Shown here: piece by piece, positions 48,221 to 62,640 of the stretch
Layout: each line of letters starts with the position of its first letter
How positions within the stretch are numbered: position 1 is the first letter of the stretch
Assembly: GCF_013373865.1 (NCBI RefSeq)
Contig: NC_050470.1
Location: 4,634,373 to 4,698,372, forward strand
Source: Monomorium pharaonis
Lineage: Eukaryota > Arthropoda > Insecta > Hymenoptera > Formicidae
Length of the DNA: 64,000 nucleotides
Direction of reading: 5' to 3'
Notes under the pieces: generated by a model
Databases searched by the model: none
What the model was told of the DNA's origin: nothing
The model's input: only the letters and a program-made list of their open reading frames with translations
Translations under genes and position numbers: made by a program

Positions 48221-50690
48221 TTACTTGATATTTATTTTTAGCAAAACTGTAGAAAAATTTCCCTTATAAATTTATCTTAATTCAAAGATAAATTCATTAA
48301 AGAATTAACATCGATTTTTATTTGACATATGTATAAAATGATTAAAACAAAGAGTTTTTAAATTAAAATTGAGTTTAAAATCTCTGTAGAAAGAAATTTT
48401 ATATGATATTGAATGAAAAATTATGTTATGAATTAAGTTTGCGTTTTCATTTTTCTGCATTAAAACTTTAGTTAAAACTACTTTTAGTTAAAACTGTGTT
48501 TTTCTATAGAATATATTCAATAAATTATTAGAAGAGCTTCACATACAAATAAATCAGTTATTTTTCACAAATCCAGTTACAATAAATTTTTGCATCGTAT
48601 TATAATAAGAAATGTTAAATATAATTTTAAAATACCTATCTATAGCTCTTTTGCTATTTTTAATTTACGAATGCTGATTGATTTTACGCAAGATACTAAA
48701 GATGTTTCATAAATCGCTGCGTAAAAATTGTTTCTCGATTTATTTTGAATAAGTACTGGTGTTACATGATTGGCGCTGTGAGAAATAGCTTATAGACGTT
48801 AAGTATGATAAATGTGAATTTCTAAACGGTTGCTTCTTCCTCTCTTTCTCGCTGCCGTAGGTGACAAGCTCGCGACTCATAAGCGTATCGAACCGTGTCG
48901 AGGCAACTTGCTCGTCGTTCGAAAGGAAAAGTAAACGCTGAGGCAAGGCCGAGAGATATAGAGACGAAGAGAAGACGAGGAGCAATATAGTATGCAAAAC
49001 ACGAAGTATCGTCCTAAGAAGCGAGCGCGGCAGCCGCTCTCAGTTGCAACGTAATTGGCCGCGCGCGGTGCATTCTTATCCTTTAGGAGTTGCAACTCGT
49101 GTACGGGTGCCCTCTTAAATGTTGCGGGTTCTAAGCACCGGATATACGATAATTGCCGGCAGGAATCGCGAGGGCACCACGATTGTAAAAACGAGTCTCA
49201 CTCAAAAGAGGATCTAAAAATATCCGTCTATGTATCAAAATTGAAGATTAGCCAAGAATCGGCTTTCTTATTGTTATCACTGTTCCTTTTCCGTTTTAAT
49301 TCTCTTCAATCGTGTTTATGGGTTTTTTTTATAAAAGACGCGAGAAAAACATTTTATTGAAATAATAAGATAACAAAAGCTGAGAAATCCTTTGAAAGAT
49401 TAATCTAGTAGAGATGATTTCTTGCCGTCGTTCTAATCGGAAAAGCGCATCAGCACGCTACCACAAATACAGGAAATGGTGGCTGGGGTCTGTAATTGCC
49501 ATTCGAACTGGTTTACTTTGAGCTCGCGGGACCGAATCGACCGGGACTCGTCGAGGTGGCGCCGGTGAAATAACGAACATCGAGAATTGCGCTCGCGGGA
49601 TATTAAAAACGGACCCCATTAACGCACGCGACGGAACCGCAAGTAAGCTAATGATAAACGATTTTTTTTTCCTATGAAAGTGAGCAAGCGTATACACCAA
49701 TTTTAAATTTTGCGTATATTTTCAATAGTGTACTTTTTGAGAGAGAATCTATTTTATAAATATTTGTGTATATTATAGAAAGAATAATAGAAATCTTTTT
49801 TTTTAATAATGCAAAAGATAATAAACACTCGATATTGCTATTTTATATCCATGTAAAAATATTAAATAAATTCAAATTATCTAATTAATTATCTAACCAA
49901 ATTAGCAGTTTTTTCTACAAAAACTATATTGTAATTATCTAAGAAACGTTTTTGTTAAAAAAAGTTATGATATGTCTCTTTGCAAGATGTAACTCTCTCT
50001 GTCTCTCTCTCTCGCAACACGAAACTACTTCGTGTGCTTTCTTTTATAAAGAAATTCAGATGTCTATATTTTCCATTATAAGAATAGAGGGCTACTTGGT
50101 TTCTTTTATATAAATATCCCATCTAGAACGAGAGTCACGCGAAAAGAATTTCGGAAGGGGCGATTCTTCTTTGAGCGACGACGAATGCGGGGAAATTATA
50201 TGTTGCGTGTGTCTCTGATCGGTGATACGAGGGAGAGAAGGTGTATGCAACTGTATATAATGACGTTGATGATACTTCGGCATGATTGTGGCGAAGCCGA
50301 GAAGTGTTTAAAGTACATGCGATTGCGATTTAGACGCTCGATAATGAGCCATTGTATGCGGATATAACTCACAGTTGTATCACATTCCATCTCTGAACTT
50401 TTCACACTTTAGTTACAATGAATATAAATTACATACATCTTCTGATTCCTTTAAAACAAAGATGCACGTGTACAAAATGTCGCGAAATACACAAGGATAA
50501 ATGTCATGCTGCGTTGAATTGTGGTAATTGTAAAACAAAAAATTCATTAACAAATTAATTTTTATGTACTGTGACAACATTAGAGTTTCAAACGATTATT
50601 TGAAAAGTATTTGCAAATCACTAATGTAACTGCAGTGTAACATATCAATCTTACTTGTTTAAACGCGAAATCGTAATTTAATCCTCCAAT
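48221..50690. other. Non-coding stretch
   Basis: A+T-rich at 48.22-48.76 and 49.7-50.0 kb. It contains a near-duplicate 16-base segment with core TTAGTTAAAACT at 48464-48495. A CG-containing patch (48.8-49.65 kb) has overlapping frames on both strands with no domain. Confidence 0.5.
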
Positions 50691-52940
50691 TTTTTTTTAG
50701 TCTCAGGAGATATTTTGATAAACCAACAATGGGAGTGAGCGTTACAAGAAACACGTTTTACCCTTAACTCAAGACACGTGCATCGTATACGTTTATTCTC
50801 GAAAGGGACGACGCGATAGAAGCCTCACATTTTCCTCAACGTTGACATCCTCGAAGTTCGCGAGCTTCGAGATTACGAGCGCGTTGCCATCATCGCGAGA
50901 GGTTACCAAGCAAAAGAAAAAAAAAGGGGGGATCGGAGGGTGATTCGCCCTCATGCATTTTGCATGAGGGGAACGATTTTGTCAATTCCGTTGTTGTGAT
51001 CGAAAATTGCTCCTGGAAGATACGATTTGAATAAGAGGGCACCGGGGACCGCGGTGTCGTGTCGAACTTGAATCGGGCCCGGCTGTAACGAATAAATTGC
51101 TCACATTACGAGCGCTGCCCGGATGGTCGCGACGCAACCCTCTGCAGCCGCCGAACTTTCGCCCCCGCGCTTCGGTACGGCGATTTATCTACGACACCCG
51201 CGTTCGTTGTCACATAAATCTATGATACATATACACCAGTCTAGAGTCCTAGAAGGATACTTGCTGGAGGAATCGTTATCGTGCAAATCCCTTAAATTCC
51301 TCGGCGCGTTATATTGTCGTACAAATTATGCGTAATGTTATTTTTGGAGACTGAAAAGAAGTGAATAATGACTGTCCTTTTCTGATGTAAGGGAAACTTG
51401 TAGCGTATAATCCTAGTTATTTTGATCAATGTGATAAAAATTTTGTCTGTATGTAAAGAGAATTAAGGAAATAATAAATTATTTATAATATATTAATAAC
51501 ACTAATATGATAACGCATTAATTAAGCAATAGAAATAGTAACAGTTAAAATGTAATTTAATATTCTTTCACATGCTAACGATTCCTCAACAAATTAAATT
51601 AAATTGAAACTATCGCCGATATATATGCACATCTCAATAAAGTCAGCTCATTAAGGCAAATTAATTAGTTTTCATCGATGATAAAATGTTTAGAGAGTAT
51701 AGATTTAAAGGAATGTACAGATTTTGAAATTTTCAACCATTCATGCGTCGTGCCATCCACATGTGGTTTAGGTCGTTTCGTTATCGCAGACAAATAACAG
51801 AATGACAAACTATGGGCATCACGCCGGAACGCGAGCGCGGAGTAACGGTACGTGTTACGTTGCTAAAACGTTAATACGCGAAACGAACGGAAATCCCCTT
51901 GCACGAGAAATGGAGAAATGGTTCCATTAGTGGAATAACCGGGTGAATGAAAAATTGTCTGATATTCCCTGCTATTGCGATTAAAAAGAGCAATCGGATA
52001 TTATTGCAAAAGAAGATATCTTTCACGATCAAAATTTCTTTGTTGTCCCTTTGGAACGTTTACGGCTTAATTTTACAGGGATAATCCCTTTAATTCCTAT
52101 ACATTTGAATTTTCATTTTGTGAATAGAAAGCGTGCGAGCGTAAAAGGAAACGGCTATTGCATTTCCGTCATTCTATCCTCATTTTTTATTTCACGCTCT
52201 TATCTCGACTTTGTAAAGAATATCACAGAGTGAACGTTTGCACGTAACGCAATTTTGCGTCAAGCACTGCCTCCGAACGCGGGTTGACGCAAAGCTTCCA
52301 GAATTGCATCCAGACTTTTATTGCTTGTCTCTTGCATCGCATCGATGTACCGCGGCGCATTTTAAGCGAACTTTCTTTTAAAAAATAATGTGCACTTCAT
52401 TAATCTTCTCTTATTAGAAAATGTATGTTTTTTACAAAGAATAAGTTTTTCCAATAGAAAGGATATTATTAATATTATTATAATTACAATAAATTAATTT
52501 CCTTTGTTATTTTGGTGCTTTACAAATATTCATTTCACAATCAAAATTGATCTACAGTAATTAAAAAATATTATAATAAATAAAATAAATAATAAACACA
52601 AATTTAGAATTTTCTTAACAGGCACAAAATTTTATTAATTTTATTAATTTTTAAAAATATTAAAACAGATTATAATAAAATTAATCAAATTAATTTGTAG
52701 CATATGTTTAAATATCAAGACAAAATATCAATTTTAAATGAAATTAAGACATTGTCGTGCCATGTAAATCGTGTCACCCATTATGAAATTAATTCCTTTT
52801 TGCTTTGCCGCAACATTATATAACCTGATATTTGATTTTGTGTTACAAGGAACAAAAAAAAAAATTAACTGTTAAATAACTTCAATCACTCTGTGATGTA
52901 TCATCAAAACGAATATGTATGTGTACACGAGTTTGTACGG
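50691..52940. other. Non-coding stretch
   Basis: CG-containing at 50.8-51.3 and 51.75-52.35 kb, A+T-rich elsewhere. Holds the perfect hairpin at 50948-50970. No gene supported. Confidence 0.5.
50948..50970. repeat. Perfect short hairpin
   Basis: CCCTCATGCA (50948-50957), loop TTT, then the exact reverse complement TGCATGAGGG (50961-50970). There is no T-run after it and no other gene signal nearby. Confidence 0.7.
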
Positions 52941-54560
52941 GGTCCTGTATGGGATGCATTAAACAGAAAGAAAGAAGAGAAAATGATAGAGAGAGAGAGA
53001 AAGAGAGAGAAAGAGAGGAATGTTAAGCCGGCTATTAAAAGCACGATAGTCCGTAATACCCGTAGTTAACTGTACGCGGGCAGCGGTTCGGCGCGTTCAG
53101 CGCGAACCCCGTAAGTTACGGGCATTATTATCCATCCGCCGCGCTCGCGGCCTTTTTCCCATTCGACGCGGCACCGGAATGCGAAGCTACCGTTCCGCCG
53201 TAATAAAAGCCGTCTCACTTCTTAATCCGCGCCGCGGCAATTTTCCGAGTCGAAGCGAGACATAGGAACCTTTTTGCCGACCACCTCCCGCACCGTTCTG
53301 TCCACCGTTCCGAACGTTTTCTAAATGCTCTCGCGACTTTTCTGCTGTAATTCATCGGCGATCGTATTTACGTTCTTGCACTTATTTGCTCGGTTCATTT
53401 ATTAGAATACTTTTTAGCCAGTTCGCTGCAAGGATAACTTAAAGTACAGCCGCTTGTGTATTAACGTATTAGTTACAGTCTCGCCGAATCGATTTATATG
53501 TTTATCGGCTAAAATAGCTGTAAGATCGTAGTAACAAATAACACATGTAATTTTTAGAGAATATAATGTAATAAGAATAAAAATGATATTGCATGTGTCC
53601 AGAAGAGGTTACAAAAAATTATATCTAATGTCGTAATTTTGCCGCTAATTTTTTCCATAATTTTCGCAAATTTAAACTAAAAGAAACTATAAATAGGATT
53701 TATTAAACAGCTTGTGTAAGTCTTTCTCATCGCTTTAATCATAGAAACAACTCTCGGAAACGTTTATCACACGTTTTTATATTCTTTGTACAACGTCTCA
53801 TTTTCCCTCTTTCAAACTACAGCCATTATGAAATTCCTTAAATAATTATGTTTAAATTTTCGTATATATTACTCTCTAAGAAGAGATATTTGTGCGTGAA
53901 AAGGAACAATGGATGAACATTTATTATATGCGAAACGTTTCATTTTGAGTGCGTGCATATTCATTGTTCCATTCGGCATCGTGCAATACTTACGGTGTCC
54001 ATGAACTAAAAATATTCATATTTAACGACAGAGAGCTAACTCGTCATTTTTACTTTTCTTACCCATTCTTCGTGTTTCGGTCACTTTGACTTCTCCCCTA
54101 TCTGCACGGGTCGTGTCTACGAAGCGAGACGGGAAGGCACGTCCCCATTATCCGCGAACGCGAGTCGGCTTCAGAGAATTCGCGAGAGGTGTACGCGCGC
54201 AATAAAAAGAGGATACGACGGGGATGGGGGACGTTGGATTACAGCAGCGACGGGAATTGACGTTAACGAGGATTTCCTTACGACAAGCGCCGCGCGTTTG
54301 CTTCCAGCGTCTCGAGTAACCCGTGCCCGATGCGTAACTACACGTATACACGCGCTAGCACTCTGCAGACGTGTTATTTGCACCAAAGCAGAAGCCCGAG
54401 CGTCTCTCTAACGGCCTGTCGTTACATTTCGCAACCTTGTTACATCCTGCCATCAATTAGTAGCCACCCCACGTCGCCCTTCTAGGTCGCCCTGGAAATC
54501 CTGCACAACCATCGTGACACGCGAGAGCCATATTACAATGGCTCGATTTCGCGTTAAATC
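52941..54560. other. CpG-rich patches in A+T-rich DNA
   Basis: CG-rich at 53.03-53.4 and 54.05-54.55 kb. A CG-rich inverted pair with one bulge (GGTTCGGCG/CGCGAACC) lies at about 53086-53109. Minus-strand frames of 67-71 codons at 54.15-54.39 kb overlap each other and are not called. Confidence 0.5.
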
Positions 54561-57474
54561 AATGGGAATTCTTCATAAAGAGTCAGTATAAAAGACAACG
54601 ATGAAAAAAGATGGTACATATATGAAAATTGAGAGATGCGTTTTTCCTCAAATAATATACTTATCTGCGAGCTTTGTTGAGAATTGCGTTTAAAAGATTC
54701 CGTACAAATTAACTGACTCCGTTTGCAATACCGTGTGTTTCACGATTTTTTAAATTTGCGTCAATTATCAGCGTTAAACTTGATATATTGCGATAAGGTA
54801 AGACATTGCGGGAAACCGAAAACTTTGTCTCGCTATTTTTCCAATTATTCAAATCCTGATAGCTAGTTTTCTTCTCACGGGTCTCAATTCTATCGGATAA
54901 CAGGAGTGTGAAACGTCGTTTATTCCAGCGCGCGCGTGCACTTGAAACGTCACTCTCTCGGTGCCTTTCTCTCCCAGCTGCTTCGCGGAGCCTCACCTGC
55001 CACTAGACTACGGAATTCCGCCCTGTCCCCCCCCCCTTTCTCTCTCACTCTTTCACGATCCTTTTCCTTCTCTTCTCGCCTTGGTGAAGTGGTAACCGAT
55101 CGTTTCTTCGATACAAGCGCGATCGCACCGGATTCGTTTGTCTGGCCGTTTCGTTAATGGAGCCGTTTCTCGGAATAAGTAGAAGTGCACGCTGGACGCT
55201 TGCTCGTTTTGCGCCGCCCGTCATCGGTACCCGATCGCACCGCGTTTCCCCTCCCGATTCCGCTCTTCATACCCGGACAACCCTTTCCGCACCTTTGTTA
55301 CGTCGGCCATTCTTCGCATGATGTCCGACGCGTTAAGCAGCGTCGATCCCGTTTGTGCACATGTAACGACGGCCATACCGGATCCCGTCCACCTCACAAT
55401 GGCGTTAATCAAAAAATTCTTGCCTCTACCTCGCTCTTCTTTTAATACTCCATTACAAATGGTCGTTTTCTCACCGCGTTATAGGAGCAGCATTCACTGC
55501 GCCAAGCCAATCAGCTTTAGGTTCGCGGACTTGAGATTTAATGCACCGGACGATGCAATGTTTTAATGATTAAATGAGACGTCGATAAAGTTGAGCCAAA
55601 CGTTTAATTGACTGCATCGTGTAAGCACAGAAGATATCAACACTCAGAGCTATTTATCGTAAACACGTCAATATACTACCTATTTTCCATTATCCAGATC
55701 TGCCTTTCTGTTTACACTTAGAGAGATGTTTTCAATCATAATTTTCTTTTTCTATTGTATGTACATGCATATATATATTTTTTACAGTCTTCTAAAAAAA
55801 AAAAAAAAACACATACAAATTTGTACATTTTGACATGAAATTTCTCTATGTTCACCATATTTAAGTATAAAACTGATATTAGAAAACGCATCGCTTCCTT
55901 TTCCATACCGTACCTTTTCTTTCATATATATATATATATATATTATATCGAGGCATATGAAGAGATCGCGAGCGACCGCATCCTTCACTTCATGGATAAT
56001 GGAAGTGCAGGCCGCGCTTCGTTGCACCAGCGCGGCATGGTGGCGGCAACGGGCGCGTTTTCGACGAAAGAAAGCGGCAGCTCGCCCGTTTTTCGCGTTC
56101 CGCGGAGTTTTTTTGCGGGTCTCGGGTGTCAGAACGAACAGGCCGAGATTTGCACGCGGACCTCCGTGCAGGTAGCAATCGGCTTATTTCCAATCGATTC
56201 GGTCCGCGGCGAGTTTCTCCTCCTTTCTCTCCTTTTCTTCGCCCATTGCCTTCATCTCCCATTCACGTGCACTTCCCGTTCTTTTTTTCGCGTTACACCT
56301 TCGTTTCCCCTCTCTCTCTCGCACCTTCTCGTACTTTCCTCTTCCTTCTCTTTCTTACCCATCTTTATCGCGTTCCCGTTTTTCTACCGTTTCTTTTTCG
56401 CTGGCTTTTTGCAATCTCGACACGGGGAAGATTAAGGAAACGTTGTATTAACGATCGTATTGGAGGAACACTTGGCGATCTCGATGTAGCACCAGATCAT
56501 TAGGCGCGATAGTGAGGATACAAGTATATCAAATTGACTACCGAATTGGGTTAATTTAAACTCTTAAACGGTCCGCAAGATAACACCAGGACGGATATAA
56601 ACGCACCCTTTGAGCGAACGGACAACGTATTCGCCGCTTTTTTTCATTTCTTTCATTGATAAATTTTACAAATTTTATTATTTTGTTATTATTATATATG
56701 TGTGCAGAGGGAGGACAATGTATTTTTTCCTATTGCTGATGATCAAATTATATATCACTAATATAGTACTTCCGGAGATCTTTTAAAAAATATATAGTAA
56801 TATAGTTTTTAAATAACATAACTTCGTCACTATTGCCCATGGGACTACTACAATAATTATCATAAGGTTGCATCATTCTTTATGTGTATTAAGTATTTCT
56901 AATAAATTATATTTTAATAGACTCTAATCATAACTTAGAAAATAAACGTTTCTTTGCATGTTTCTTTGCATTCTTTATTTCTATTTTATTATGTGTGTTG
57001 TGTAATTTCTAAACAATTTCTTGCTTTCCAAATCTGTGTATTTCTTCGAAATAACTTCGATCTGGTACTTCTAAAAGGGTCAAAGCGCCGCGCGTAGTAG
57101 AAGGGTTAACGTCTCAACGTGACCGCAATGTCGACTTATCCGTTCAGGTTACAGCGCTTATCTGTGCGCAAAATGAATGGCTATGCGCTAAAATCGGAGC
57201 CATCTCTGCTCGTGGAAATGGTTCGATTCTGCGGGACTAGCCGGCGATACTTTTCGTGAAGAAAACTCGATTTCTCCTTATCTCGATACGGTGGAACGCT
57301 TCGAAGAGGAATCCGCCAACTGACCCCTCCGGACTTTCATCGCGCGCGGAACTCCCTTTTCCCTTCTTCTTCGGTTCTAATCGGACACTAATAGGTCCCT
57401 GAGGACGCCCACGCGGCCGACTATTTCAACGCACGATCTCGTCCGCATCCAATTACGGTTTGCAAACATGTATA
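54561..57474. other. Mixed non-coding stretch
   Basis: CG-containing at 54.9-55.5, 55.95-56.6 and 57.05-57.45 kb; A+T-rich at 55.6-55.95 and 56.6-57.05 kb. Pyrimidine-rich strand sequence at 56.2-56.4 kb gives phenylalanine/leucine/serine-rich frames (for example 55848-56435, 195 codons) that resemble membrane proteins only through composition. A short (AT)n run is at 55924-55943. Confidence 0.45.
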
Positions 57475-58138
57475 CTGGGTGTGTCAAAGATGTGCGCACT
57501 TTCTCTAGCTTGTAGATTCTTTAGAAAGATTGTATAGGTCTTTCCTAACATCCAGTAAGTGAATTAACAAATTAAGTGAATTGATTAAGTTTATAAAATT
57601 TTTTATTCGGTAATTTAACAACAAAACATTGTTCTATAATTAAATAATTCCTAATTAAACCGAATTTAATTTGAGATTTAATGAGAACGTTGAAATGTTG
57701 TGCACATATATTTAAAAATTTCGTGACAATAAATTATCTAGTAGAAAAATGTTAATTAAAAAAAAGAGTTAATATATTTTTCTTCACTTATAAAATTTCT
57801 AAAAAATTTCAAATATAAGACAAAGTAAATGAATTTGATAAGTATGGCATAGTAATATCTGAAGCATATTTAACATCAAATATTGAAAGATACTGGTAAG
57901 TTAAATTTTAAAATTATAAAAGTAATAATTTCTGATTTTCTTGTAATTTAATTTTAAGCACGCTATTCGTTTCAACTAAAATTCAATTTAATTACTATAA
58001 GTACTTAGTGTTAAAAATTTAAGAAATTGCAACTAAAATTTATTTCAGTTTAATTCTCTCCGTCAAGAGAGAAGTTTAACTTCATATTCAATGAAGAATT
58101 ACGGTAGCCGAGAGAAAGCGCACTTCTGATGCACCCTG
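57475..58138. mobile_element. Non-autonomous DNA element with inverted repeats, TA flanks
   Basis: A 664-bp element bounded by TA (57473-57474, 58139-58140). The left arm (57475-57506) starts CTGGGTGTGTCAAAG and contains GTGCGC and TTTCTCT. The right arm (58110-58138), read in reverse complement, starts CAGGGTGCATCAGA and contains the same GTGCGC and TTTCTCT blocks. The interior is A+T-rich with no reading frame. TA duplication suggests the Tc1-mariner superfamily, but the family is not identified. Confidence 0.65.
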
Positions 58139-60000
58139 TATGCTTTGCGAATACGCGATCTCTTCGTCCGAGCCGTGCCCTTCGTTCCGCCGCGTAGGCA
58201 AACGGCCCACGGCCCTTATGCTACATACCGCGACGTAGGAAGAAAATTAGGATATGGATACGCCGCGGGATGGAATCGGATGCCCGTCCGGTTTCGCTCA
58301 CAAATGTTTGAATTAATCTGTCGGACGACTCCGCGTATTTGTCCTTCGTTGTCTTTGTCCTTCTTGTATTTTCTCGTAAAGATCCTCAAATTTTGCGGTG
58401 ACCAGCACTCCATTCCGGAAATTATATCTATCTATAGCAGGTCCATCTACTGTGTCTCACAATGATAATTTTCATTCGAATAATTTTAAACCTAGTTTAT
58501 ATATGATGATTAAAAAAGCAATTTATATTTCAAAAGAGATAGGAATGACTCAAATGTTTGTTATAAAATGAATTTAAATGTTTAAATGCTTTGTTTGCGT
58601 GACTATTTTAAATTAAAACAACTTTTATACAATAATTATTTCAAATATATAACGAATGCACAAAAAACAGATACAAAACGAGAAGGATAAATATATAAAA
58701 TTTTCGTGAAGAGAAATAAGGAATTTTAAAAAAGAAATAAGAAGATTTTTTCAAAACTTCGTTAGAACGTGATAATCAAAAGTTCATCATTAGCTCTTTC
58801 TCTTTTTCAGTTTCGCTATTATTTTTATATATCGTAAAAAAATCAAGATTACGATTGTTTTCATAAAATTGACTAACCGTTATTTGTCTGTAAATTTTAT
58901 TGACCTACAACACAGTTTTTAGAGTTGAATAAATCCTGACTGTGGGTTGTATAAAATTATTAAATAAAATTCAAAATCCTTTTTTGAACCGCTATTGTTT
59001 TTGTAAAAAGCCTTTCAATCGGATAAAAAATTCGTAAGGTATACTAAATCAATTTTTCATTTCCATATTAAATCGTACGTGCATCGTTGTGAGCATTTAA
59101 AAGTTTAAACGATAGGTGATGCGTTAGCGGTTTTTTTTTTCATACTTTTAAGCGTAATTAGGACCGAAATCCTTAAAAATGAGGATCTTTCGCCTTCTGC
59201 TAGCGCTTTCTAATGTAAACACTTTCAGTCTGAAAAGTTTAAATTACCAACTGTACTTTTGTGTTATCTTAAGCAAAGCGGCGAGTTAAATCGTATAGGT
59301 ATTAAACCAATTAAAGGAAATTACTCCGATAAGCCTAATGAGCTTTGTATAACTAACTTTCGTTAGCGTTGTTTTTAACCATATCTCTTGTTTGTAAAGA
59401 AGACTCAGATTGTACCATCTGTTAATTTAATTAAACTTGCCGGTCGTTGACATTAAATATAATAATATTTAAGTCGTCGATACGAGCCTGTTCTTCTACT
59501 GCCTTCTAATTTTGTCATTTAGTAGGTAGGGCCATAATAAGGTAGCTTCGTCACAGAATACCCTGATGAAGCGATAAGTATAATTGTGTTCTCGCTACGC
59601 GTGACTACATGTGTTAAATGATTCTGTTAGATACGACCAAAGTGATATATCTATTGTTAATGTCATTATCATTAAAAATAAGTAAAAAATTTAAGTACAT
59701 TGAAATAAAAAACAAAGCAATCAGTATGCATAAAACTATAAAAACTAAAAGATCACCCACATTATTCATAAATCGCTTGAATGCATAAATAATCTATTCA
59801 ATTTATTTCCCGTCAATATCTTGCGATTATGGAAAATTGAAAAAAGAAATGAAAATTCCAATCTTTCCTATACTATAAAAATCTGAAGTTCTTCTTTAAT
59901 GGAAACATGTCGTTAAAAATATAAAATACGGAAGCATTGAAAACGACAATATAACAACGACAATTTCAAACATTCTCGGCATTATTAGAACTTCGCAGTG
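58139..60000. other. Mostly A+T-rich non-coding stretch
   Basis: The first 300 bp beside the element are CG-containing, with overlapping 106- and 65-codon frames on opposite strands and no motif. The rest is A+T-rich. No gene supported. Confidence 0.55.
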
Positions 60001-61548
60001 AATTGAATAGCATTATATGAAATATGAATAGAGAATGTGCGGATCGAGCGGAATCTGGCGACGATATACAGGATGACACTACGGAAATAACCGCGAATAG
60101 CTTATTGACATCTCGGCGACGAGCGATATTCCGCGATTAAGTAATTGCAATTCGCGACGAGGCAGGAAATGCTTCTGATAACGACCTCTAACAGGAATTA
60201 ATAGCAGGGCGGGGGCGCATGATTACGCGCTGCGCCATGAATCGACGCTTATTACAGACGTTGAATTTGAAATCAATCTCCATTAATGAGATTTATAATT
60301 AGGGACAAGGTCCGCCTGATGAGCGAGAGAGGCGAGCCGCCGACACTGCACCGCGCCGAGTGCCTTTCCTTGAGGCGCGCTGTGAATAGACAATAATTAT
60401 TCTTTAGTAAATTATCGGACCTACACAGCATCACTTTTTCACGGCGATTTAATCGCGCTTAACATACCTTCTCGCGAGTTAACTCCGGCGGCGGCGGCGG
60501 CGTGATCGCGCGCGCGAGAAATCGAGCTCTCGCGCCGGGGATTTATCGACCAAGGCCGTCTCCTTCGAACCGAGATCGTCGTTTCTGGGTAATCACTTCG
60601 CAACAATGTTTAATCATGGCCGCAAATATGGAGCGTTATAAATCGACCGTGCAATCACATCGAGGCGCGTACACGTATATACACGTACACGTGTACGTCT
60701 GGCAATCGTTTATAATGACGGATCGCGCATAATTAATTGCCCGCGATGATGCATTGAAATCGAGAATTTTTGCGAATCACGAGTACGAGTAGTCTTGATT
60801 GCCCAAGTACAATGCGATAAATAAAGTGTCAACTTTTTGTGATGTTACTTACAAAGCGCGAGATACATTTTACATTGGATATTTTGTTTTAAAATATTAA
60901 GGTCAATTCTACATGTTGTTGAATGAAAAATCGAATAATTAGAAGTAAAAAGTATGTCAGAATTATACAAGGTATTTATACATAATATGTATTGTACCGA
61001 TTATTTAAACTTCTCTTGAATATTATTCCAACATGTGTTATTAAATGACTCTATACTAATTTTTGTATCTTAATCAATATCTAATTTCTGTAGCATATCT
61101 TATTGAATAAAAATAAAAAAAAAACTTGCGCTATATCTGTTTCCTATATTGGTTTTTATTGTGTTCACTAGTTTTCTAGCTATTTCCAGCACTTGTTACG
61201 TTATGCACAATACATTATACATATATAATGTATATTATATATAATGACATTAAATGTAGACTGATCTAGATGTAGAGCACGGCGGGAAAGGGCAGCAGTA
61301 CCTTTTTGTACCGATCCACGATCGTTCAACGAATTGTCGAAGAAAAACGCGTCTCTTTGACGCTCCGTTCAGGCGTAGCAATTTTTTTAGCCACTTAACT
61401 CGTACTGGATATCCTCTCTTCCTCTCACCTTCTTTCTCTCTCTTCTTCTCTGGAAGGACCGTTAAGCTGTTTTACGAGAGTCCATGTAATTCCTTCATCG
61501 CCTTCTTCTTCGGTTCCGCAGCCAGACGCGCGAGAGAAAGGAGTGGGA

Positions 61549-61585
<37 letters not shown>

Positions 61586-62640
61586 GGAAGATCCGGCAGC
61601 GCTCTAATTGACCGCGACAAATAAATCATAATGAGGCAGCTTCTTTCTCATTACTACAGCGGACGTCATGCTTTTACGCAATTTTCATCACTATTCAACG
61701 ACGGCGCTTAAGTCGTAGTAAGACGATAGGAAAAGATCGAGAGAATAAATTCTCTCACCTCTGATGTAACCTGTTTACGAGCGTCAGATAATTACGCAGT
61801 CTTTGTAACGACGAAAATAATAAGTTCTCCCATTCATAACCTAGATAATTAGATATTACTTTTACGGCTCTGACTGTATTTCATTACTCATCCGCGGTCA
61901 CTAAATTACGTTTCCCTCGGCAGCCGTGGTGCAGCCTGCGTTTATTCGCGACAGGTGTTTCCTCCAGAATGCAATATAATACTAAATGCGTTCATCAGGC
62001 TACACGCCACAGAAAACTGCGCCATAAAAATGGCAGAATGTTCGAAATAGCAGCGAAAATCGAGCGCATAATCTATACGAAGATGCAAGAAAGCGATAGA
62101 CAAGACGGATGAGAAGCAGTTTTGAAAGTACTATTCATTGAATTCGAGATCTGTCGAGATAAATCAGTAAAAAGTGAAAATTGATATTAATTTTCGATAT
62201 TACATTTTCTTCCGACATATCAAATTAAATAAAAGCTTTTTACATAAAATAGAGATTAAAATAGATAAATTTATAAGGAAGATATCAACATCTTATGCAG
62301 AGAAGAGATTATTTATAAATGTAATGTTTAATGAGCCTTAAATCGAAAATGAATTGAAACAGATTATTAATAAAATATCAAAGCGATGAAGATCATCTTC
62401 ATTGGAAGGTATAAAGCGAAAATACTGTCGCTAAGCGTATTATCGTGCTTAGCTCAAAAATTACGCGGAAGAGATGCAAGAATCCAATTGAAGGAGTCAT
62501 GTCGTTGCAAACTGAATATGATAAGAGAGAGAAAGAGGGGGGAGGGATAGAGAGAAATAAAGGCAGAAGGGATGGACGATTCTTAACAAAAGTGAGAACG
62601 AGAAATCTTTTAAGAGACGCTTTAAGGACGCATTAAAAAT
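60001..62640. other. Mixed non-coding stretch
   Basis: CG-rich at 60.0-60.75 kb, including a (CGG)n run at 60486-60502, and at 61.26-62.1 kb. A+T-rich at 60.8-61.26 kb, where ATACATTATA/TATAATGTAT form a 10-bp hairpin at 61210-61233. No gene supported. Confidence 0.5.
61554..61584. repeat. (GA)n microsatellite
   Basis: GA run of about 31 bases in purine-rich context. Confidence 0.95.

Noticed and set aside
55848..56435. 195-codon hydrophobic plus-strand frame resembling a membrane protein
   Set aside because: Phenylalanine, leucine and serine come from a pyrimidine-rich strand; other phases and the minus strand are equally open and no helices are spaced as in a real membrane protein.
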